The position numbers and the translations under genes are program-made. Under the pieces are notes generated by a model. The model was not told the origin of the DNA. It searched no databases and was given only the letters and a program-made list of their open reading frames with translations. A DNA stretch of 37,500 nucleotides. It comes from Clostridiales bacterium (GTDB lineage Bacteria > Bacillota > Clostridia > Oscillospirales > Oscillospiraceae). Within the stretch, counting starts at the first letter, position 1, and the number at the start of each line of letters is the position of its first letter. Of this stretch, positions 33,188 through 37,500 are shown one piece after another. Location: contig JAJQFJ010000082.1 of NCBI GenBank assembly GCA_021201185.1, forward strand, positions 1 to 37,500, read 5' to 3'.

Positions 33188-34684
33188 ATGAAGCTAACTC
33201 TCAAGGGCCACAGCTACCGCTACGCTGTGGAGCAGATCATGCTGGTGCTCTTCCCGGACCAGCGGCCGGAATACCCGGAGACGGAGCCGACAGGGGAGGG
33301 GCCGTGGGCGGTCTCCGAGCTGACATATACGGACGGCACGGCCCGCTGTGACACGGCGATTTGCCTCACCGACAGGACGGTCTCCGGCACGGCACAGCTC
33401 CCGGAGGCGTCTCTGACCGGGGAGGACCTGGTCCGTGACCGGCTGCTCCAGCGGCTCATCAAGCAGTCCTTTTATCTGGCGGCGGTGCAGCTGCTGGACA
33501 AAAAGCCGGACTGGGGTGCCCTCACAGGCATCCGCCCCGCCAAGCTGGCCTCCAGGGCATTGGAGGAGGGGCTGAGCGAGGAGGAGACGGAGCAGAGATT
33601 TTTACAGGAGTACTTTGTCTCCCCTCAGCGGACGAAGCTGGCGCTGGAGGCGGCCCGCGCCGGGCGGGAGATTCAGCAGTCCCTCCGCCCGGAGGAGCTG
33701 TCCCTCTATGTGGGTATCCCGTTTTGCCCCACCCGCTGCGCCTACTGCTCCTTCGTCTCCGCCGACGTGCAGAAGGCGATGAAGCTGGTGGAGCCGTATC
33801 TGGACGCCCTGGACCAGGAGATCGACGCCGCCGCAGAAGTCCTGCCCCGGGCGGGGGCGGCGGTCCGCTCGGTCTACATCGGCGGCGGCACCCCTACCAC
33901 CCTCTCACCGGCCCAGCTGGACAGGCTGCTGGGACATATCCGCAGGGCCTTTGACCTCTCCCGTCTCTCCGAGTGGACGGTGGAGGCGGGACGACCGGAC
34001 ACCATCACCTCGGAAAAGCTGGCGGTCCTCCGGCAGCACGGGGTAGACCGGGTGTCCGTCAATCCCCAGACCATGGAGGACGAGGTACTCCAGGCCATGG
34101 GCCGGGAGCACACGGCGGCGGAAATCCTCCGGGCCTATCGTCTGGCCCGGGACTCCGGGATACCGGCGGTGAATATGGACCTGATCGCCGGACTGCCCCG
34201 GGACACGGTGGCGGGCTTCCGGTACTCTCTGGACACCGTCATGGACCTGGAGCCGGAAAACATCACCGTCCACACCCTGGCTCTGAAAAAGGGCTCCCGG
34301 CTCATTCTGGAGCGGCAGGGCCTGCCCACCGGGGAGGAGACGGCCCAAATGCTTGACTACGCCTGGCCCCGGCTGGCGGAGGCGGGCTACCGGCCCTACT
34401 ACCTCTATCGGCAGAAATACATGTCCGGGGCATTGGAAAACATCGGCTGGTGCAAGCCGGGGTATGAGGGGCTGTACAACGTCTGTATCATGGAGGAGCT
34501 GCACACCATCCTGGCCCTGGGGGCAGGGGGCTCTACCAAGCTCACCGACCCGTCCACGGGAAAGATCGTGCGCATGACCAATCCCAAATATCCATATGAA
34601 TATATTCAGCGCATTGAGCAGCTCTGCGGGGAGAAGGAGCAGATCGTCCCCTTTTATCAGTCGCTGCTTCACAGGGAGGGATAG
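33188..34684 (+). CDS. hemZ: coproporphyrinogen III dehydrogenase-like radical SAM protein HemZ
   Basis: A 498-residue radical SAM enzyme of the HemN-like family, with the intact cluster motif C180-PTR-C184-AY-C187 and GGGTPTTLS. A long N-terminal extension and the ending match the HemZ subgroup, which has been linked to oxygen-independent haem synthesis. It serves as a local contrast to the radical SAM gene at 17407, in which one ligand codon is UGA. The kinase gene follows two bases after its stop. Confidence 0.88.
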   Translation: MKLTLKGHSYRYAVEQIMLVLFPDQRPEYPETEPTGEGPWAVSELTYTDGTARCDTAICLTDRTVSGTAQLPEASLTGEDLVRDRLLQRLIKQSFYLAAVQLLDKKPDWGALTGIRPAKLASRALEEGLSEEETEQRFLQEYFVSPQRTKLALEAARAGREIQQSLRPEELSLYVGIPFCPTRCAYCSFVSADVQKAMKLVEPYLDALDQEIDAAAEVLPRAGAAVRSVYIGGGTPTTLSPAQLDRLLGHIRRAFDLSRLSEWTVEAGRPDTITSEKLAVLRQHGVDRVSVNPQTMEDEVLQAMGREHTAAEILRAYRLARDSGIPAVNMDLIAGLPRDTVAGFRYSLDTVMDLEPENITVHTLALKKGSRLILERQGLPTGEETAQMLDYAWPRLAEAGYRPYYLYRQKYMSGALENIGWCKPGYEGLYNVCIMEELHTILALGAGGSTKLTDPSTGKIVRMTNPKYPYEYIQRIEQLCGEKEQIVPFYQSLLHREG

Positions 34685-34686
34685 CT

Positions 34687-35625
34687 ATGGCATATCTGCT
34701 CACCGACATCAACCGAAGGGCCTCCAGCGACCCGGCGGCCTTCCTGGCCGAGAGCGACCGGGACTATCAGCAGCACATCTGCCAGGCGGCGGAGCAAATC
34801 CTGAACAACCGAAAGAACAGCCCGGTGGTGCTCCTCTCCGGGCCCTCCGGCTCCGGAAAGACCACCACCGCCCTGAAGATCGAGGAGGAGCTGGAGCGCC
34901 GGGGGGTGCACACCCACGCCGTGGCCCTGGACAACTATTTCCAGACGCCTGACCGGGTGAACGGCCCCAAGACCCCGGAGGGAGATTATGACTATGAATC
35001 CCCCCGGTGCCTGGATATGGAGCTGCTGGACCGGCACTTCACCGCCCTGGAGCGGGGGGAGGAGATCGCCATCCCCACCTTTGACTTCACTCACCAGAGA
35101 CGGGCGGAGGGGGAGACGACCCCTCTGCGGCTGGGAAAGGACGAGATCGCCGTCTTTGAGGGCATCCACGCCCTGAACGACGATTTGGCGGGCCGACACG
35201 AGAACGCCTTTAAGGTGTATATCTCCGCCCGCTCCAACGTGGTGCGGCTGGGCCGGGTGGTGTTCAAGGGCACCTGGATACGGCTGACCCGCCGGACCGT
35301 CCGTGACCTGAACTTCCGGGGCACCGGAGTAGGGGAGACCCTGGATATGTGGGACAACGTCCGCCGGGGGGAAAAGCAGTATATCTCCCCCTACAAGGGC
35401 CGGGCAGACCTGATCTTCGACTCGTCCCTGCCCTATGAGGTGAACGTCATGGGCCGCTATGCCGAGCGGCTGTTCCGCTCCGTCCCGGAGGAAAATATCC
35501 GCCGCCGGGAGATTCTGGAGATGATTTGGGCCTTTGACCGCTTTGTCCCCATCTCCGCCGAGCTGGTGGCAAGGGACTCCCTTCTTCGGGAGTTCATCGG
35601 CGGCGGGAGCTATGACCGGCATTGA
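34687..35625 (+). CDS. uridine kinase-like nucleoside kinase
   Basis: A 312-residue P-loop kinase with GPSGSGKTT at about residues 51-59, a DNYFQTPD substrate-binding loop, YDYESPRCLD and VFEGIHALND, matching the phosphoribulokinase/uridine kinase family. It phosphorylates a nucleoside or similar substrate; the natural substrate is uncertain. It lacks the threonyl-tRNA-synthetase-like N-terminal domain of the longer relatives. Closely follows hemZ in an operon. Confidence 0.82.
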   Translation: MAYLLTDINRRASSDPAAFLAESDRDYQQHICQAAEQILNNRKNSPVVLLSGPSGSGKTTTALKIEEELERRGVHTHAVALDNYFQTPDRVNGPKTPEGDYDYESPRCLDMELLDRHFTALERGEEIAIPTFDFTHQRRAEGETTPLRLGKDEIAVFEGIHALNDDLAGRHENAFKVYISARSNVVRLGRVVFKGTWIRLTRRTVRDLNFRGTGVGETLDMWDNVRRGEKQYISPYKGRADLIFDSSLPYEVNVMGRYAERLFRSVPEENIRRREILEMIWAFDRFVPISAELVARDSLLREFIGGGSYDRH

Positions 35626-35949
35626 GGCAAGGAACCAATCAAGGAAATATGCAACCATAGTGGATGCTTTCCTGGCTCCCCTGAAAGGGGAGCTGTCAGC
35701 GTAAGCTGACTGAGGGGTGCCGCCCACAGGGCGGCCCGAAAGTGGCAAAAGGACTTGGAGTGACATATTCGCCGAAATAATGAAAGCGTATTGACAGGGT
35801 CTGCCGCACCCCTCCACCGGCTTACGCCGGTCCCCCTCCCCTTTCAGGGGAGGTAGATAGGGTCAGGCGAAAAATAAATGTCTGACGCATAAACCAACCA
35901 ACCCCGCCCGGCGGCAGCGCTGGACGACAGATAAAAGGAGAGATTTCTT
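35626..35949. other. intergenic region with repeat element
   Basis: These 324 bases hold no gene; most is the paired palindromic repeat at 35674-35854. The Mrp ribosome-binding site AAAAGGAGA lies at the right end. Confidence 0.6.
35674..35854. repeat. MITE-like palindromic intergenic repeat
   Basis: A 49-base unit (35674-35722) with CCCCTGAAAGGGG and CAGCGTAAGCTG is repeated in inverted orientation at 35803-35854 in a slightly diverged form, around an 80-base middle. Similar GGGGAG...TCAGCGTAAGCTGA repeats are familiar from gut Oscillospiraceae. It forms a large folded element. Confidence 0.75.
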
Positions 35950-36792
35950 ATGGCAGAGAATTGTACACACGATTGCTCCTCCTGCGGGGAGAGCTGCGGA
36001 GATCGCACCCAGCCCCAAAACCTCCGGGAGCCGCCTAACGCGGCCTCCAGCATTCAGCATGTGGTGGCGGTGGTCAGCGGTAAGGGCGGCGTGGGCAAGA
36101 GCCTGGTGACCGACGCCCTGGCCGTCTCCATGGCCCGCCTTGGCAAGAAGGTGGGCATCCTGGACGCCGACATCACCGGCCCCTCCGTCCCCAAGGCCTT
36201 CGGCCTCACCGGGCCGGTGCTGGCGGACGACATCGGTATGATCCCTCCGGTGTCCGAGGGGGGCATTAAGGTCATGTCTCTGAACCTGCTGACCAAGACG
36301 GAGACCGACCCGGTCATCTGGCGGGGCCCGGTCATCGCCGGCTGCGTGAAGCAGTTCTGGACGGACACCAACTGGGGCGAGCTGGACTATCTGTTTGTGG
36401 ATATGCCTCCCGGAACCGGCGACGTGCCCCTGACCGTGTTCCAGTCCCTCCCGGTGGACGGCATCATCGTGGTCACCTCCCCCCAGGATCTGGTCTCCAT
36501 GATTGTCACCAAGGCGGTGAAGATGGCCCAGATGATGAATATCCCTGTCCTGGGTATCATCGAGAATTTCAGCTATTTCCAGTGCCCCGACTGTGGCAAG
36601 CGCCACGCCATCTTCGGCGAGAGCAAGATCGCCCAGGTGGCGGCGGAGAACCGGGTCATCGTCCTGGCCCGCCTGCCCATCGACCCCGCCCTGGCCGCCG
36701 CCTGCGATACGGGGGCGGTGGAGTCCCTGGAGAAAAACTACCTGGAGCGTACCGCCGAGTTCCTGGACGGCCAGCTGAACGGAAAGTTTTAA
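35950..36792 (+). CDS. Mrp/NBP35-family iron-sulfur carrier ATPase
   Basis: A 280-residue P-loop ATPase with GKGGVGKS (residues 44-51), ADITGPSVP and VDMPPGTGDVPLT, typical of Mrp/ApbC. The N-terminus has a CxxxCSSCxxxC cysteine cluster as in NBP35 and CPDCG lies near the C-terminus; both can bind Fe-S clusters. It is thought to insert clusters into apo-proteins. AAAAGGAGA precedes the ATG. Confidence 0.9.
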   Translation: MAENCTHDCSSCGESCGDRTQPQNLREPPNAASSIQHVVAVVSGKGGVGKSLVTDALAVSMARLGKKVGILDADITGPSVPKAFGLTGPVLADDIGMIPPVSEGGIKVMSLNLLTKTETDPVIWRGPVIAGCVKQFWTDTNWGELDYLFVDMPPGTGDVPLTVFQSLPVDGIIVVTSPQDLVSMIVTKAVKMAQMMNIPVLGIIENFSYFQCPDCGKRHAIFGESKIAQVAAENRVIVLARLPIDPALAAACDTGAVESLEKNYLERTAEFLDGQLNGKF

Positions 36793-36808
36793 CAGGGGAG
36801 GGAAAGAC

Positions 36809-37063
36809 ATGAAAACAGTCACATCCCGCACGCAATTGATCATCGCTTTTGCAATCATGGTGATCGGCCATTTTACCGCACATCTCCTTCAAAACGGTGC
36901 CTGTATCAACAGCGCGTATGTAATCATCGGCCTGCTGTTTCTTGTCAATCCTGTCTATCCTGACATAAACCATATGGTGGAACCGCAAAAAGGGCGGATC
37001 GGCGCAAGAATTGCCGGGATTATCATTGTTATTTTAGGGCTTGTTATCAAGAATGTGATGTAG
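36809..37063 (+). CDS. small two-to-three-helix membrane protein
   Basis: An 84-residue protein starting MKTVTSRTQLIIAFAIMVIG, with three hydrophobic stretches and GGGAGGGA before the ATG. It starts 17 bases after the Mrp gene. I do not recognise a family. Confidence 0.6.
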   Translation: MKTVTSRTQLIIAFAIMVIGHFTAHLLQNGACINSAYVIIGLLFLVNPVYPDINHMVEPQKGRIGARIAGIIIVILGLVIKNVM

Positions 37064-37198
37064 AAAAACACATGTTCCGTTTCGCATCCTGCCAACGGAA
37101 GCACCCCAAAAGCACCTGCCGCCTCTGCCCATCTGACATATTCAGTCACCTGCGACAGGGGCGGCAGCTTTTCAATCAGGCGTGGAGGAGATGATACC

Positions 37199-37342
37199 AT
37201 GGCGTTCGATTTCAAGAAGGAGTATAAAGAATTCTACTTGCCGAAGAACAGATTACATCACGAGATCTACCTGTCCGACGCACGAAGGGTCGCCCCGGAA
37301 AAGTGGAAAACCGTCATTCGGCACCCAATCAGGAAGGTGTGA
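37199..37342 (+). pseudogene. internally deleted GyrI-like protein
   Basis: A 47-residue frame starts MAFDFKKEYKEFYLPKN, the usual beginning of GyrI-like small-molecule-binding proteins, and continues directly into HHEIYLSDARRVAPEKW and TVIRHPIRKV, their usual end. About 150 central residues are absent while the frame is kept. GGAGGAG precedes the ATG, so the short product could still be made, but it lacks the ligand-binding core. Confidence 0.7.
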
Positions 37343-37415
37343 CAGATACAGGATTGCCTCTGCCGACAGGAACAACAGACCGGAAAATCGGAATTTACTA
37401 TAGGAGGTATGAATC

Positions 37416-37500
37416 ATGGATAATGTAGAACGCAAAAAGCAAGGGCTTCCTTATTGTTATGATGATCCGGCTTTGTTAGGAGATCAGCATATTTATCAGA
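37416..37500 (+). CDS. sugar O-acetyltransferase-like protein, partial (5' end only)
   Basis: From ATG 37416, after TAGGAGG, 28 residues are visible (MDNVERKKQGLPYCYDDPAL...). They resemble the N-terminus of maltose/galactoside O-acetyltransferases of the hexapeptide-repeat family. The window ends before any hexapeptide motif, so the call is tentative. Confidence 0.5.
   Translation, partial: MDNVERKKQGLPYCYDDPALLGDQHIYQ

Noticed and set aside
1..37500. CRISPR arrays, tRNA and rRNA genes
   Set aside because: No regular repeat-spacer array, cloverleaf with conserved T-loop, or rRNA sequence was noticed on either strand.

Overview
The window looks like chromosomal DNA of a spore-forming gut Clostridium relative, most likely of the Oscillospiraceae (Flavonifractor/Lawsonibacter-like). 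The reasons are the GC-rich core genes, the conserved spoIIGA-sigE-sigG order, dipicolinate synthase dpaAB, cotJ spore-coat genes and hemZ. Family and organism names come from recognition of protein sequences; no database search was possible.

Left part (1-3060): a minus-strand operon of methyltransferase, membrane protein, MBL-fold hydrolase and a membrane protein cut by the window edge, with a clear promoter/operator. Next to it is a feoB 3' remnant that keeps its terminator. Middle-left (about 3.4-14.8 kb): an integrative mobilizable element of Tn4451-like flavour. It carries a MobQ-type relaxase with an RSF1010-like nic site, a DUF3847 protein, a ParM/ParR-like pair, a large serine recombinase, TnpW, a Cys-rich VLP protein, a sigma-like regulator, a zinc-ribbon protein, an AlbA_2 ATPase-like protein and TnpV, and it ends beside a truncated second recombinase.

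Middle (15.2-24.1 kb): one plus-strand operon that is the most interesting part. It encodes a PqqD-like chaperone, a membrane-anchored protein, an 85-residue RiPP-like precursor, an HprK-like kinase and a radical SAM/SPASM enzyme, followed by a huge secreted GH20 hexosaminidase. The radical SAM gene has a UGA exactly where the second cysteine of CxxxCxxC belongs. The GH20 gene has another in-frame UGA inside its conserved PGHMD region. Both frames are otherwise open. I propose a peptide-modification system with a phosphorylated and radical-SAM-modified product; recoding (selenocysteine for the first UGA), point mutation and assembly error all remain open.

Right part (24-37.5 kb): sporulation and housekeeping genes. 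These are a cotJC that appears shortened at the junction with the operon above, a cotJA-cotJB gene fusion, split TauE/SafE halves, a PrsA-like foldase, dpaAB, a GT2 glycosyltransferase, spoIIGA-sigE-sigG (sigG start next to a large hairpin), hemZ, a uridine-kinase-like gene, an Mrp ATPase, a small membrane protein, an internally deleted GyrI-like gene and the start of an acetyltransferase.
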